Positions 35,567 through 44,962 of a DNA stretch of 64,000 nucleotides are shown here, piece after piece. The stretch covers positions 1-64,000 of the forward strand of contig NZ_JACIDH010000012.1 in NCBI RefSeq assembly GCF_014196255.1, in the 5' to 3' direction. Below the pieces are notes generated by a model. It was not told the origin of the DNA. It saw only the letters and a list, made by a program, of their open reading frames with translations, and did not search any database. Both the position numbers and the translations under genes were made by a program. Each line of letters opens with the position of its first letter. Positions within the stretch are counted from its first letter, which is position 1. Origin of the DNA: Sphingomonas pseudosanguinis (GTDB lineage: Bacteria; Pseudomonadota; Alphaproteobacteria; Sphingomonadales; Sphingomonadaceae).

Positions 35567-37768
35567 ATGACTTCCATGATTTCCGGTCTACGGGGCGGTC
35601 AGGTATCGCCCGCGTTGAGCCTGCCGGGCAAGGACGACAGTTCCATGCTTCGGGACTATTTGAGAATTGCGAGACGTTGGCGCTATGTCATCGCAGGGAC
35701 GACAATAGTGTTCGTTCTGCTTGGACTAATCGTGACTCTTTTAATGACGCCAAAATATACGGCATCAGCCACGATCGAGATTTCACGCGAGGCGAGTCAA
35801 GTTACGAACTTCCAAGGCGTTGAACGGGAAACAAGCGTCGCGGATCAGGAGTTCTATCAGACCCAGTACGGACTGTTGCAATCGCATTCGCTATCTGAGC
35901 GTGTGGCAACACAGCTTCGTTTGATCGACGATCCAAAATTTTATGAGCTGTTCCGTATCTCTTCAGCGGATCCGGCGTTTCAGGTGGTTGACGGTCGCTA
36001 TTCCGCCGCTGGCCGTGATACCCGGCAACGCGTAGCTGCTCAAATTCTTCTCGATCATCTTAACGTGGCGCCGACTCGACTGTCGCGTCTGGTCGACATT
36101 CGGTTCACGAGCCCGGACGCTCAGTTTTCTGCCAAGGTCGTCAATGCTTGGTCCGAAGCATTCATTCAAACCAATCTCGAGCGGAAGGTTCAGGCAACCT
36201 CCTACGGTCGGGACCTGCTAAAGCGTCAGTTGGCACAGCAGAAGGAGCGGCTTGATGAGAGCCAACGCCAGCTGGTCGCCTACGCCTCGCAGGAACGGAT
36301 TATCAATCTTCCTGCGCAGTCGAATGCGGATGGCTCAACCTCGGAACGCTCGATCGTCGCTGACGATTTGGCATCGCTCAATAGCGCATTAAGCCAAGCG
36401 ACAGCCGACCGTATTGCCGCTGAAGCACGGTATCGTGAGAGTGGCCGTGCCGGTGCGTCCACAGAAGCCTTGCGCAACCAGGCCATTAATATGCTGCGTC
36501 AACGTCGAGCCGAATTGGCGGCCGACTACCAGAAGCTGCTGACGCAGTTCGAACCCCAATATCCCTCTGCCAAGGCACTGAAGTCGCAGATCGATCAGCT
36601 TGATCGCAGCATATCCGCCGAAGAGCGCCGCGTGACGGGGTCGATTGAAACTGACTATCGTGGAGCTGTCGAGCGGGAACGGGCGTTGCAAGCACGGGTC
36701 GAGCGGCTGAAAGGCAGTTATCTCGATCTACGTCGGCGTTCGATCCAATATAATATCTACCAGCAGGAAGTGGACACTAATCGCGCCCTGTACGATGGAC
36801 TTCTGCAACGGTTCAAGGAAATCGGCGTCGCTGGCGGCGTGGGTGTCAACAACGTATCCGTGGTGGATCAGGCAGACGTACCACAGAAGCCGTCCAGCCC
36901 GCGTTTGCTGATCAACCTAGCGATAGCATTGCTTGCCGGTCTGGGGCTGGGCGTAGCACTGGCATTCGCGCTGGAGCAAATGGACGAGGCTATTGCCGAT
37001 CCTGCCGAGATCGAGCGGCGGCTCGGTCTGCCGCTACTGGGGGCCGTGCCGAAGGTCGATGGCAACACCCCCCGGGAAGCGTTGCTTGATCGCAAGTCCG
37101 ATCTCGTCGATGCCTATCTGGCGATCCAAACGAACCTAGCGTTTACCACTGAACATGGTGTGCCTCGCTCGTTGTCGGTAACCTCGACCCGTCCCGCCGA
37201 GGGTAAATCGACCACCGCACTTGCGCTTGCGACCATGTTGGCCCGCAGTGGGAAGCGAGTGATTTTGGTCGATGGAGACATGCGTTCGCCATCGGTTCAT
37301 CATTTGGGCGGGGTGAGCCACGACAATGGCCTCAGCAACTTCCTCACGGGACAGGATGATATCGTGCCGCTCACATTCGACATGAGCGATCTAGGCTTTA
37401 CGGCCATGTCGGCTGGTCCAATTCCCCCCAACGCGGCCGAATTGCTCACCGGAAACCGTTTGTCGGTGCTGATCGAGCGGCTATATGAGCATTTCGACCA
37501 TGTCATTATCGACAGCCCGCCTGTCATGGGGTTGGCTGACGCGCCCTTGATCGCAAGCCGGGTCGAAGGCGTCGTCTATGCGGTGGAATCGCATGGTATC
37601 CGTTCGACTCTGGTCAAAACCGCTCTGGCGCGACTTGCTTCCGCTAATGCGCGCATCTTTGGTGGCGTTCTTACCAAATTCGAGGCACGCAAGGCTCATT
37701 ATGGCTATGGCTATGAATATGGCTACGGCTATGGCCGAGACAAGGCGGCGAGTGAGGCTAAGGGCTGA
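35567..37768 (+). CDS. wzc: Wzc-type chain-length regulator/tyrosine autokinase
   Basis: This 733-residue BY-kinase starts with a Wzz domain and membrane segment near residue 45. A long coiled-coil periplasmic region (about 130-430) ends in a GNVR-type segment, with a second membrane helix near 450 (LLINLAIALLAGLGLGVALA). The cytoplasmic kinase (about 525-720) has Walker A TRPAEGKSTTALALA, A' VILVDGDMRSP and B VIIDSPPVMG. The tail carries a tyrosine cluster (HYGYGYEYGYGYGR) for autophosphorylation. It controls polymer length and export with Wza. Confidence 0.95.
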   Translation: MTSMISGLRGGQVSPALSLPGKDDSSMLRDYLRIARRWRYVIAGTTIVFVLLGLIVTLLMTPKYTASATIEISREASQVTNFQGVERETSVADQEFYQTQYGLLQSHSLSERVATQLRLIDDPKFYELFRISSADPAFQVVDGRYSAAGRDTRQRVAAQILLDHLNVAPTRLSRLVDIRFTSPDAQFSAKVVNAWSEAFIQTNLERKVQATSYGRDLLKRQLAQQKERLDESQRQLVAYASQERIINLPAQSNADGSTSERSIVADDLASLNSALSQATADRIAAEARYRESGRAGASTEALRNQAINMLRQRRAELAADYQKLLTQFEPQYPSAKALKSQIDQLDRSISAEERRVTGSIETDYRGAVERERALQARVERLKGSYLDLRRRSIQYNIYQQEVDTNRALYDGLLQRFKEIGVAGGVGVNNVSVVDQADVPQKPSSPRLLINLAIALLAGLGLGVALAFALEQMDEAIADPAEIERRLGLPLLGAVPKVDGNTPREALLDRKSDLVDAYLAIQTNLAFTTEHGVPRSLSVTSTRPAEGKSTTALALATMLARSGKRVILVDGDMRSPSVHHLGGVSHDNGLSNFLTGQDDIVPLTFDMSDLGFTAMSAGPIPPNAAELLTGNRLSVLIERLYEHFDHVIIDSPPVMGLADAPLIASRVEGVVYAVESHGIRSTLVKTALARLASANARIFGGVLTKFEARKAHYGYGYEYGYGYGRDKAASEAKG

Positions 37769-39000
37769 TGCCGCGCCGAAGCACTCGTTCCCAGCGGTCT
37801 ATAACCGAATGGACGGTGCGCAGTGTGCTGGCGATGCTAGCCGCTGGCTTTGGCTATCTTTCGGTCGCGCATTCATTGGCTTACATGATTCGTGGGAGCG
37901 ACCCGGCCCGGGCCTACGCTCTGGTGCCTTGGGATGGTCGAATAACGGCGCTACTGTCCGAACAGCTTTCGGGGCCAAAGGCCAGCGCGGCCGACCGCAA
38001 GCGAGCCGATGAGCTTGCTCGGCTTGCCCTGCGGCAGGATGCAACCGCAGTAGCCGCAGTGGCAACACTGGGAATCAATGCCCAAGCCAGGGGGGATACG
38101 GCTACTGCCCGGCGCATTTTTGCCTATTCCGAACAACTGTCGCGTCGTGATTTGCGCACCCGGTTATGGGCGAATGAGGACGCGGTGGCACGTGGTGATA
38201 TTTTGGGGGCTCTTCGCAATTATGATATTGCGATGAGAACATCGCGCATTGCGCCAGATCTCATGTTCCCGTTGCTGGCATCCGCCATCGACGATGAGCA
38301 GATTCGTAAGGGCCTCGTCACGATCCTCGCAAAGCGGCCAGCGTGGAGTGATCAATTCATTGGGTATGTTTCGGGCAATGGACCTGATGCAAAGGCAACA
38401 GCGCTCTTGTTTGAGGCTATGCAACGCCGAGGCCTTGCCCTTCCCGCCGGATCAACAGCCGCTCTGATTACGCGGTTGCTTGGCGAAAACTATATTAATG
38501 ACGCTTGGCGCCTCTATGCGGTGATCAGGCCTGGTGCCAATCGTCAAAGTTCACGAGATCCCGACTTCACAGCCAACCCTGTATCGACGACCTCCTTTGA
38601 CTGGCAGCCGATTACTGACAGTGGGGTTTCGGCTACAATTCAGCATGGTGAACGCGGCGGTGTTTTTGATTTTGCCGTACCATCTACTATTGGCGGACCG
38701 ATATTGCGCCAGACACAGTTATTGATGCCAGGCAATTACGTGCTTCAAGGACGTAGTGTCGGTATAAATCAGTCGGTTGAGGCTTTGCCTTATTGGACGC
38801 TAACTTGTGCTGAGGGACGAGAGCTTGGTCGCGTGAGCGTATTTAATTCCACCCAAGATCATGGCCGGTTCTCTGGGCGCTTTGTTGTGCCAGCAGGGTG
38901 CCCAATTCAGCAATTGCTTTTTGTCGCTCGCCCATCCGAATCTATATCGGGTTTTACCGGTCAAATTGTAGACGTTCGGCTGACACCAGATGCGGGTTGA
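37768..39000 (+). CDS. Membrane-anchored TPR-like protein of the EPS operon
   Basis: This 410-residue protein starts on the last base of the wzc stop codon (TGATG). It has one N-terminal membrane helix (VRSVLAMLAAGFGYLSVAHS) and alpha-helical, TPR-like repeats (ADELARLALRQDATAVAAVA; GDTATARRIFAYSEQLSRRD). A C-terminal beta-rich domain (from about 285) looks like a carbohydrate-binding sandwich. No family name is recognised. The coupling to wzc suggests a periplasmic scaffold in polymer export. Confidence 0.65.
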   Translation: MPRRSTRSQRSITEWTVRSVLAMLAAGFGYLSVAHSLAYMIRGSDPARAYALVPWDGRITALLSEQLSGPKASAADRKRADELARLALRQDATAVAAVATLGINAQARGDTATARRIFAYSEQLSRRDLRTRLWANEDAVARGDILGALRNYDIAMRTSRIAPDLMFPLLASAIDDEQIRKGLVTILAKRPAWSDQFIGYVSGNGPDAKATALLFEAMQRRGLALPAGSTAALITRLLGENYINDAWRLYAVIRPGANRQSSRDPDFTANPVSTTSFDWQPITDSGVSATIQHGERGGVFDFAVPSTIGGPILRQTQLLMPGNYVLQGRSVGINQSVEALPYWTLTCAEGRELGRVSVFNSTQDHGRFSGRFVVPAGCPIQQLLFVARPSESISGFTGQIVDVRLTPDAG

Positions 39001-39034
39001 CTATGCTGTGCGACAGATAATTCTAGTGGCTAGA

Positions 39035-39385
39035 ATGAAAAAAAGTCTCCTTTTTTTAATCGGGCTAGCGACTCCCGCTGCGGCGCAAGATCGCTATCAA
39101 GAACCAGATCAAATTCAGCAGGCACCGCAATCTTTGCCTGAAACACGCCAAGGTGAAACGGCGCGTTCGACTGTTGGGCAAACCGGGCAACGCCAAACGC
39201 GTGAAATAATCTCGCAGGATGCGGGCATTGAACCAATGGCAAGAATCAATAACCGGATCCAAAATCGGGTACAGTCAAGAATTCGCAATAGAATTGATCC
39301 GTATTACGATCCTCAAGCCAATTCAACTTCCCCATTTAGGGTCGCCGGCGATCAGGTGCGTTTATCTGGACGAGCACGCCGCTGA
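39035..39385 (+). CDS. Small periplasmic protein of unknown function
   Basis: This 116-residue secreted protein starts with a signal peptide (MKKSLLFLIGLATPAAAQ). A glutamine-rich stretch and repeated INNRIQNRVQSRIRNRID heptad-like residues follow. No family is recognised. The frame is open upstream into the previous gene, but the MKKS start gives a clean signal peptide. It closes the EPS gene series before the IS insertions. Confidence 0.6.
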   Translation: MKKSLLFLIGLATPAAAQDRYQEPDQIQQAPQSLPETRQGETARSTVGQTGQRQTREIISQDAGIEPMARINNRIQNRVQSRIRNRIDPYYDPQANSTSPFRVAGDQVRLSGRARR

Positions 39386-39704
39386 TTTTATAATGCTGTA
39401 CCATTAAGCGGCTGTTGAAGGTGGACTATCATGCCGGCAAGTGGCTAAACGGTTTGCCGTCAACTTCCTCTCAGGGGGGATCATCACAATCGTGGTCACC
39501 TTCTGGCTCGGATCGAGCCTCAATATCAAAAATGCAGGTGTTATCTTTATATGATAATGTCTTTTATCATATCAAATATAAGGAGTATATGCCTGCATGT
39601 AACGAGGGCAGGATTGGGGCAGTTGGCAGTCGTTTTTTGACCGACGAAGCCGAGGTGCCCGGATAATGGTCTATTAAGCCGAGCATCACATTTGTTCGTG
39701 CCTG
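39386..39704. other. Intergenic stretch before the IS3 element
   Basis: About 320 bp hold no supported gene. An AT-rich inverted repeat (TATGATAA...TTATCATA, about 39550-39575) could act as a terminator for the EPS operon. The 83-codon frame at 39415 shows no family resemblance. Confidence 0.4.
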
Positions 39705-39770
39705 TTGGTGACGTGCTCCCCTGAAACTCTGCCAGTTTGAGCTAGAGTCCGGCTTCGTGAGGAGACGGAC

Positions 39771-40037
39771 GTGAAGAAGACGAGGTTCAGCGAGGAGCAG
39801 ATCATCGCGGTGGTGCGCGAGCAGGAGGGCGGGATGAAGACCGCCGATGTGTGTCGTAAGCACGGCATCAGCAGCGCGACGCTGTACGCGTGGAAGGCGA
39901 AGTATGGCGGCATGGACGTGTCGCAGGCACGCAAGCTGAAGGTGCTCGAGGAGGAGAACGGCCGGCTCAAACGGCTGCTGGCCGATGCCATGCTCGACAA
40001 CGCCGTGCTGAAGGAGGTGGCGGGAAAAAACTGGTGA
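39771..40037 (+). CDS. IS3-family transposase OrfA
   Basis: This 88-residue OrfA has the helix-turn-helix FSEEQIIAVVREQEGGMKTA, then DVCRKHGISSATLYAWKAKY. The dimerisation helix is ARKLKVLEEENGRLKRLLAD. It overlaps the OrfB frame by a few bases in the usual IS3 arrangement. The gene itself is intact. Confidence 0.9.
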   Translation: MKKTRFSEEQIIAVVREQEGGMKTADVCRKHGISSATLYAWKAKYGGMDVSQARKLKVLEEENGRLKRLLADAMLDNAVLKEVAGKNW

Positions 40038-40583
40038 AGCCCGCCGCTCAGCGGAAAGCTGTCGAGCACGCTCGACAGCTGTTCGGCATCAGCGAGCGTC
40101 GGGCCTGTACGATCTTCGGCGTGGACAGGACGTCGGTGCGCTACGCGCCCCGGCGTAGTGATGATGGCGACCTGCGGTCGCGGTTACGGGAGATCGCGGC
40201 GGAGCGTCGCCGCTTCGGCTACCGGCGGCTGGGGATCATGCTGGCCCGTGAGGGGCTGGTCATGAACCACAAGAAGCTGCTGCGGCTATACCGCGAGGAG
40301 AACCTGCGGGTCAGGCGCCGGCGCGGTCGCAAACGAGCCATGGGCACCCGAGCGCCCATGGCGCTGCCGCAAGGTCCAAACCAGCGCTGGAGCCTCGACT
40401 TCGTGAGCGATACGCTGATCAGCGGCCGTCGCATCCGCATCCTGGCGGTGGTCGACGACTTCACACGGGAATGCCTGGCGCTGGTGGCCGACACCTCGCT
40501 GTCAGGCGCGCGTGTCGCTCGTGAGCTCGACGCCATCATCGCCGTCCGAGGCGGACCGCCGCTGATGATCGTCAGCGACAACG

Positions 40584-40821
40584 TCCTATGTCGGGAAGCA
40601 GCGGCGGGTTTTGGCCAGCAGATATCCATGCGCCGACAACCGTCGGCGCGGCATGCAATCTGAGCCAGATGGCTCCCACCGTCAACGGGATCGCTCCCTG
40701 CCATAGCAAACACAGGATCCAGCAGCGCCGAGGCGGCCGTGGTCCTCACCATCCTTAAAACGAGATACGCACCCAGGTGGAAGGCCCGAACATTATCTAC
40801 AGGGTCGCTCGACGAGCGCCC
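40584..40821 (-). ncRNA. Candidate bridge/seekRNA of the IS110-family element
   Basis: IS110-family transposases are guided by an RNA encoded in a non-coding end of the element; in the IS1111 group this lies 3' of the transposase. This 238-bp region fits that position. It contains a strong hairpin (GCGCCGAC 40630-40637 with GTCGGCGC 40642-40649). The string CGACAAC occurs both in this region and at the insertion target, which is compatible with a guide loop. The RNA boundaries and strand are inferred. Confidence 0.5.
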
Positions 40822-42156
40822 TCACGGCACTTGCAGAGAGGGGTCCTTCCACCTGGCATCCGACCGTTCGAGGAACGGCCGGTACTCTGTCCCCGTCTTG
40901 ATGACGGCGTGAGCCACGCGCGCCATCTTGGCGGTGAGCGCCGTCATCGCCTTGCGGCGACGGTCGGCATCGTCCGCGTGCCCGGCGACATATCGTCCGA
41001 GCTTGTCGCGGAAGCTGTTGTCGCGCTGACGCGCGGCGACCTGGGCAGCCATCCAGAAGGTCCGGCGCAGGCGCGCATTGCCGTACTTGGACAGCTTCGT
41101 GCGGCCACGGAACGTGCCTGACTGACACGTTGCGAGATCGAGACCGCAGAACTTCAGGAACTGACGATGATGGTTGAAGCGCCGCAGATCACCGGCCTCG
41201 GCCAGGATGGTCAGCGCGTTGATCGGACCGATGCCCGGAATGTTGCGCAGCAGCTGGTAGTCGACGTCATCGGCGAGCCGCGCATGGGCCAGCCGCTCGA
41301 TCTCGTCTCGCTGGTGGATGAGGCTGCGGCCCTGCGCGATGACCATGCGGAACATGGTGATGGCGGCTGAGTTCTCCGGCACCGGCAGTGCCGTCGAGGC
41401 GGACGCCGTCTCGTAGATGTCGTTGATGAGGCGTGCCTTGGAGACCTTGCGGCCGATGAGCGGCCATGCCGCGGCCGAGAACGCCTCGCGGTCCAGCGCC
41501 GTGATGGTGGCCGGCGTCGGAAACCGCTCGATGAGCGCCAGGAACCAGTCGGACCGGCTGTTGCCTGCGAAGCGGGCGATCTCGGGGAAGTACAGCGGCA
41601 GGTAGTGGGTCAGGATCCGATGCCAGGTCTGCGTCTTCATCCTTGAGATCGTCTCGTGAGTCTTCGAGAGCTCCTGCAGGTCGTTGATTCCGGCCACCAG
41701 CGGGTCGACGTAGCGCTGCGTCGCACCGATCCGCAGCATGTGCAGGATGACCTGCGCGTCCTTGGAGTCGTTCTTGTCCCAGCCGTTGTGCAGCGCCTCG
41801 CGCGTTCTGGCGAGCGCGACCGACGAGATGAGGCGCAGCTCGAACCCTGCCGTCAGCAGCCGGTGCGCCAGCGTACGATGGTAATTACCCGTCGCCTCGA
41901 ACCCGACGATGATAGGGCGCCCGATAGCAGCGAGTTGCTCGGCAAAGCCGTCATAGTCCTGCCTGGTCGCCATGACGGTCATCCGCCGGCGCCGGCCGCC
42001 TTCCGGTCGCTCGATGAGAACCTCCTGTCGGCTCTTGGACATGTCGATGGCTACCAGCACGGCGCCGGCAGGCGTAGAGGTGAGCTTGGTCATGGTCGGT
42101 CGGCCTCCAAAGTGTTGTCTCGACAACCTCACTTTAGATACCTGCTGACCGGCCAT
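40822..42156 (-). CDS. IS110-family transposase
   Basis: This 444-residue DEDD-type recombinase has an N-terminal RuvC-like domain (AGAVLVAIDMSKSRQEVLIE; VGFEATGNYHRTLAHRL; DKNDSKDAQVI). The C-terminal Tnp20 domain contains RNIPGIGPINALTILAEAGD and the serine-containing SGTFRGRTKLSKYGNARLRR. The length is slightly above average for the family. All key residues appear present, so the element may be active. Confidence 0.95.
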   Translation of the reverse strand: MAGQQVSKVRLSRQHFGGRPTMTKLTSTPAGAVLVAIDMSKSRQEVLIERPEGGRRRRMTVMATRQDYDGFAEQLAAIGRPIIVGFEATGNYHRTLAHRLLTAGFELRLISSVALARTREALHNGWDKNDSKDAQVILHMLRIGATQRYVDPLVAGINDLQELSKTHETISRMKTQTWHRILTHYLPLYFPEIARFAGNSRSDWFLALIERFPTPATITALDREAFSAAAWPLIGRKVSKARLINDIYETASASTALPVPENSAAITMFRMVIAQGRSLIHQRDEIERLAHARLADDVDYQLLRNIPGIGPINALTILAEAGDLRRFNHHRQFLKFCGLDLATCQSGTFRGRTKLSKYGNARLRRTFWMAAQVAARQRDNSFRDKLGRYVAGHADDADRRRKAMTALTAKMARVAHAVIKTGTEYRPFLERSDARWKDPSLQVP

Positions 42157-42670
42157 GGCTTGCCCTGATGAAGTCTGCGGCCGCTACGCGGCCTTGTCTT
42201 CATCAGGGCCATAGCGGCTCCCGAACCAGCGCTTCCCAATGTGCTACGGCACCGAACTGACCAGCTTGGCGATCCTGAGATGGACGCAAGAGCGCCCCAT
42301 CGAGTGGCACTACATCGCGCCGGGCAAGCCGCAGCAGAACGGCTATGTCGAGAGCTTCAACGGCCGCCTGCGCGACGAATGCCTCAACGAGACGCTGTTC
42401 GTGTCGCTTGGCCATGCCCGCTCGGTGCTGCGGCTATGGCGCGACGACTACAACCATGTGCGCCCGCATAGTGGTGTTGGCGGGCTGACGCCCGCCGATG
42501 CTGCCAGGCGGGTTGTGCAACACCGCCCCGAGGGGCACCATACCAACCCCGGACTCCAGTTATGACTGGTAGAGTTTTGGGGAGCACGTCATTGGGGTGA
42601 TCGACAAGGCGTCGAATGCGCCGAATGTCACTCAGCCCGGGTAGCAGCGTCCCGATCCGGGCCCGATCCT

Positions 42671-44236
42671 TTAAGGCGAAATTTTCGCATTCGGCGTCAG
42701 AGCTTCCCATTCCTCAACCGCCAGACCGGCATGACGGTCCTTTGTGCCTGCCGCATCGAGCACACCGCGCAGATGGCGGGTGGTGACGGGGCGGAAGCGG
42801 ATCTCTTGGAACCCGTCCACGCCAGTGTGATAGGTACCCACAATCCGCCGCCACCTCTTGTCCCAATATTCCAGATGCCAGGCCGCTGGCGGGGCGATGC
42901 CCTCGTCCGAGCCGGCGGGGTGGTCGGCGAAGAAGCGGATGCGGCTGGCGTTCAGGGTGACGGGGTGGGGCCAGCGATATTCGATCCATGCGGTGGCGGG
43001 GTTTTGTTTGGTCCAGTTGCTCCACATGTCGGGCGGTAGAGGGTTCGCGCGCACCACGCCGTCGTTCAGCGCGGCGAGCCAATATTGCACCGGCACCGGC
43101 ACGTTGGAGGCGGCAGCCGAAGCGCTTGGGGCAATATTGCGGGTAGGGCGTGGCGGTGGGCCGGGGGCCTTGGTCGGCTGTACCGGGCGGATGGCGGCGG
43201 GGGAGACGCTGTCGTCCCATGTCATCGGATCAAGCGCGACCGAGCGGCGGAAATGGCCGCCGCCTTTCGCGTCCGCCGTATGATAGGCGAGGTACCAGCG
43301 CCCCTTGAATTCGACCGCGCCGGCATGGGAGGTGGTGGAGGAGACGGGGCGCAGGATCACACCGCGATAGGTCCAGGGTCCCAGGGGCGATGGGGCCGAG
43401 GCATAGGCCTGGCACGCATGGTAGAGGGTCGGGGTGCAGGGGCTGTCGGGGCCGGCATTGTTGGCGGCGTAGAGCAGATAATAGGTGCCGCGTCGCTTCA
43501 TCAGCCAAGGCGCTTCGAAGAAGCCGGTCGCGCCGGTGACGATATGCTCGGGCCCCTTGGGGGTGACCATGTCCGCCGCCAGCTCCATCGCGCGCAGCCG
43601 GCCGAAGGTGCCCCAATAGATATAGATGCGGCCGTCATCGTCGATGAGGACGGTGGGATCGATATTCTGGATGTCGTTCGCGACCGGCGTCTCCTGCGAG
43701 ATGATCGGGCCGGCGGGATGTGCATCGCGCCAGGGACCGGTCGGCCGATCGGCGACCGCCACGCCGATCGCGAAGCGGTCCTTGGCCTGGCTCTGGCTCT
43801 CGCGCTGCAGGACCGGGGCGTAGAGATAGAAGCGGCCGTCGCGCCCCTTCACCATCTGCCCGGCATAGGCGCGGCCCGGCTCGGCCCAGGCGAAAACGGT
43901 CTCGGGCCGGGCGATGGCGGGGTGGTGTTGCCATCGCCCGCTGGCGGGGTCGTCGGTCGACAGCAGCTGCCACTCGTTCATGATGAAGTCGTTGACGCCG
44001 TCTGGGGCTTCGTCGCGGCCCGCCAGAATCCAGAGCGTATCGCCATCGACCAGCGGCGCGGGGTCGGTCGAATAGAAGCGGCCGTCGCTGAGGATCGGAT
44101 TGCCACGGCTATGGATCGTCTCGGGCGACGGCGTCGCGGCACCGACGAGCAGGATCAGCAAGGGCAGGATCGCATGACGCCCCCTCCTGCCGCGATGAGT
44201 CGGCGAGCGGAGTGGAGCGTCATCAGGGATCGTCAT
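42671..44236 (-). CDS. Glycoside hydrolase family 43-like exported enzyme
   Basis: This protein of about 521 residues has an N-terminal membrane or signal segment (HAILPLLILLVGAATPS). A five-bladed GH43-type propeller follows (about residues 50-340). Catalytic candidates are the Asp in STDPAPLVDGD, the Asp in NIDPTVLIDDDG and the Glu in TGFFEAPWLMK; the later SHAGAVEF histidine is also conserved. A C-terminal discoidin-like region (about 390-515) may bind sugar. GH43 enzymes remove arabinose or xylose from polysaccharides. It stands alone on the far side of the IS3 element from the EPS genes. Confidence 0.85.
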   Translation of the reverse strand: MTIPDDAPLRSPTHRGRRGRHAILPLLILLVGAATPSPETIHSRGNPILSDGRFYSTDPAPLVDGDTLWILAGRDEAPDGVNDFIMNEWQLLSTDDPASGRWQHHPAIARPETVFAWAEPGRAYAGQMVKGRDGRFYLYAPVLQRESQSQAKDRFAIGVAVADRPTGPWRDAHPAGPIISQETPVANDIQNIDPTVLIDDDGRIYIYWGTFGRLRAMELAADMVTPKGPEHIVTGATGFFEAPWLMKRRGTYYLLYAANNAGPDSPCTPTLYHACQAYASAPSPLGPWTYRGVILRPVSSTTSHAGAVEFKGRWYLAYHTADAKGGGHFRRSVALDPMTWDDSVSPAAIRPVQPTKAPGPPPRPTRNIAPSASAAASNVPVPVQYWLAALNDGVVRANPLPPDMWSNWTKQNPATAWIEYRWPHPVTLNASRIRFFADHPAGSDEGIAPPAAWHLEYWDKRWRRIVGTYHTGVDGFQEIRFRPVTTRHLRGVLDAAGTKDRHAGLAVEEWEALTPNAKISP

Positions 44237-44301
44237 GGCGGCATGATATCGCAATCACGCCGCTATGAAAGGCAATAGTATACAATCCTAATGCTATGTA
44301 G

Positions 44302-44323
44302 ACATGTCGATTGGTCGGCAGGT
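44302..44323. repeat. dif-like site 10 (outlier)
   Basis: Left arm ACATGTCG, spacer ATTGGT, right arm CGGCAGGT. It sits exactly against the stop codon of the lipoprotein gene, 30 kb from the other members of the family. Confidence 0.5.
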
Positions 44324-44962
44324 CTACGGAAAAAAGCCCTGATCGGCGGGGAGTTCGGCGCTGGCATCCGGCCCCGTATCCCCGTTCAGCACCCAGCGAT
44401 CACCCTCGCGCGTGGCGGCCTGCTCGGCGCTATGCACCTCGCCCAGCTGACGGACGAGGAAGGGGAAGGCGGCGCGGACGTCGGCACGCTGAGTCCAGGC
44501 GGGCGGCTGGACGATGCGATAGTCGTAGCGCAGCACCTCACCCTTGACCGCCGGACCGGTCGCGGTGCCGACATCGCGTGCCTTGGGACGGACCGCGACC
44601 ACCTGCTTGCGGCCGTAGCAGAGCAGAGGCTCGGCCGGGCTGCCGGGGTCCAAGCGACGTAACCAGAGGTCACGCTTGCCCGCCTCGGTCGGCTCGATCC
44701 GGACGCGCGGACGATCGCCGGTGTCGGGCAAGGCCACACGGCGGATCAGCCCGGCCGCGACCAACGCGTCGACCCTGGGGCCGCTCAGCGCATCGGCGCT
44801 GAATTCGATCGGCCATGTGCCCGACAGCAGCGGTGCGCATTGCCGCTGCCCCCCCACCTGCGCGCGGATCTGGGCGAGCGCCTCGCCGCTGGGCTGGGGC
44901 TGGCTCGCCCCTTCGCTGCATGCGGCGAGCAGCGCCAGTCCGGCGACCAGCGCGCGGGTCAC
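44324..44962 (-). CDS. Lipoprotein of unknown function
   Basis: This protein of about 212 residues starts at a GTG that overlaps the stop of the upstream gene (GTGA). It begins with a short hydrophobic signal ending in a lipobox (LAGLALLAACSEG). The rest is a mixed alpha/beta periplasmic domain with a WPIEFSADALSGPRVDALVA segment. No family is recognised. Coupling to the upstream gene suggests a two-protein system. A lipoprotein behind a possible secreted cargo could serve as an immunity factor, but this is inference. Confidence 0.6.
   Translation of the reverse strand: MTRALVAGLALLAACSEGASQPQPSGEALAQIRAQVGGQRQCAPLLSGTWPIEFSADALSGPRVDALVAAGLIRRVALPDTGDRPRVRIEPTEAGKRDLWLRRLDPGSPAEPLLCYGRKQVVAVRPKARDVGTATGPAVKGEVLRYDYRIVQPPAWTQRADVRAAFPFLVRQLGEVHSAEQAATREGDRWVLNGDTGPDASAELPADQGFFP

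Larger units (their letters stand above)
40583..42246 (-). mobile_element. IS110-family (IS1111-group) insertion sequence
   Basis: The insertion of about 1.66 kb lies inside IS3 OrfB between SDN and GTEL. Subterminal inverted repeats with GGGAAGC near each end are visible, a feature of the IS1111 group. The longer non-coding flank (about 240 bp, 40584-40821) lies downstream of the transposase, also as in IS1111. The exact end bases are uncertain by a few nucleotides, because this family makes little or no duplication. Confidence 0.85.
40034..42565 (+). pseudogene. IS3-family transposase OrfB split by an IS110-family element
   Basis: The N-terminal part (40034 to about 40582) includes the HTH_21 region FGYRRLGIMLAREGLVMNHK and the first integrase aspartates (RWSLDFVSDTL, VVDDFTRECLAL). 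It breaks in the middle of VSDNG. The C-terminal part resumes near 42247 ([14 protein letters not shown]) and contains the catalytic glutamate in [18 protein letters not shown]. Joining the two restores SDNGTEL exactly, so the IS110-family insertion is precise. Confidence 0.9.
39709..42591 (+). mobile_element. IS3-family (IS407-like) element interrupted by an IS110-family element
   Basis: The terminal inverted repeats share TGACGTGCTCCCC with similar following bases (CTCTGCCAGT on the left, CTCTACCAGT on the right). A 4-bp target duplication TTGG flanks the element (39705-39708 and 42592-42595), as usual for the IS407 group. Removing the inserted IS110-family element leaves about 1.2 kb, a normal length. 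OrfB is split, so the element is inactive. Confidence 0.9.

Noticed and set aside
39415..39666. 83-codon frame upstream of the IS3 element
   Set aside because: It has no recognisable domain or ribosome site, and part of it covers an AT-rich inverted repeat more likely to act in transcription termination.
43085..44278. Plus-strand 397-codon frame opposite the GH43 gene
   Set aside because: It is a Gly/Arg-rich shadow; the GH43 catalytic motifs are on the minus strand.
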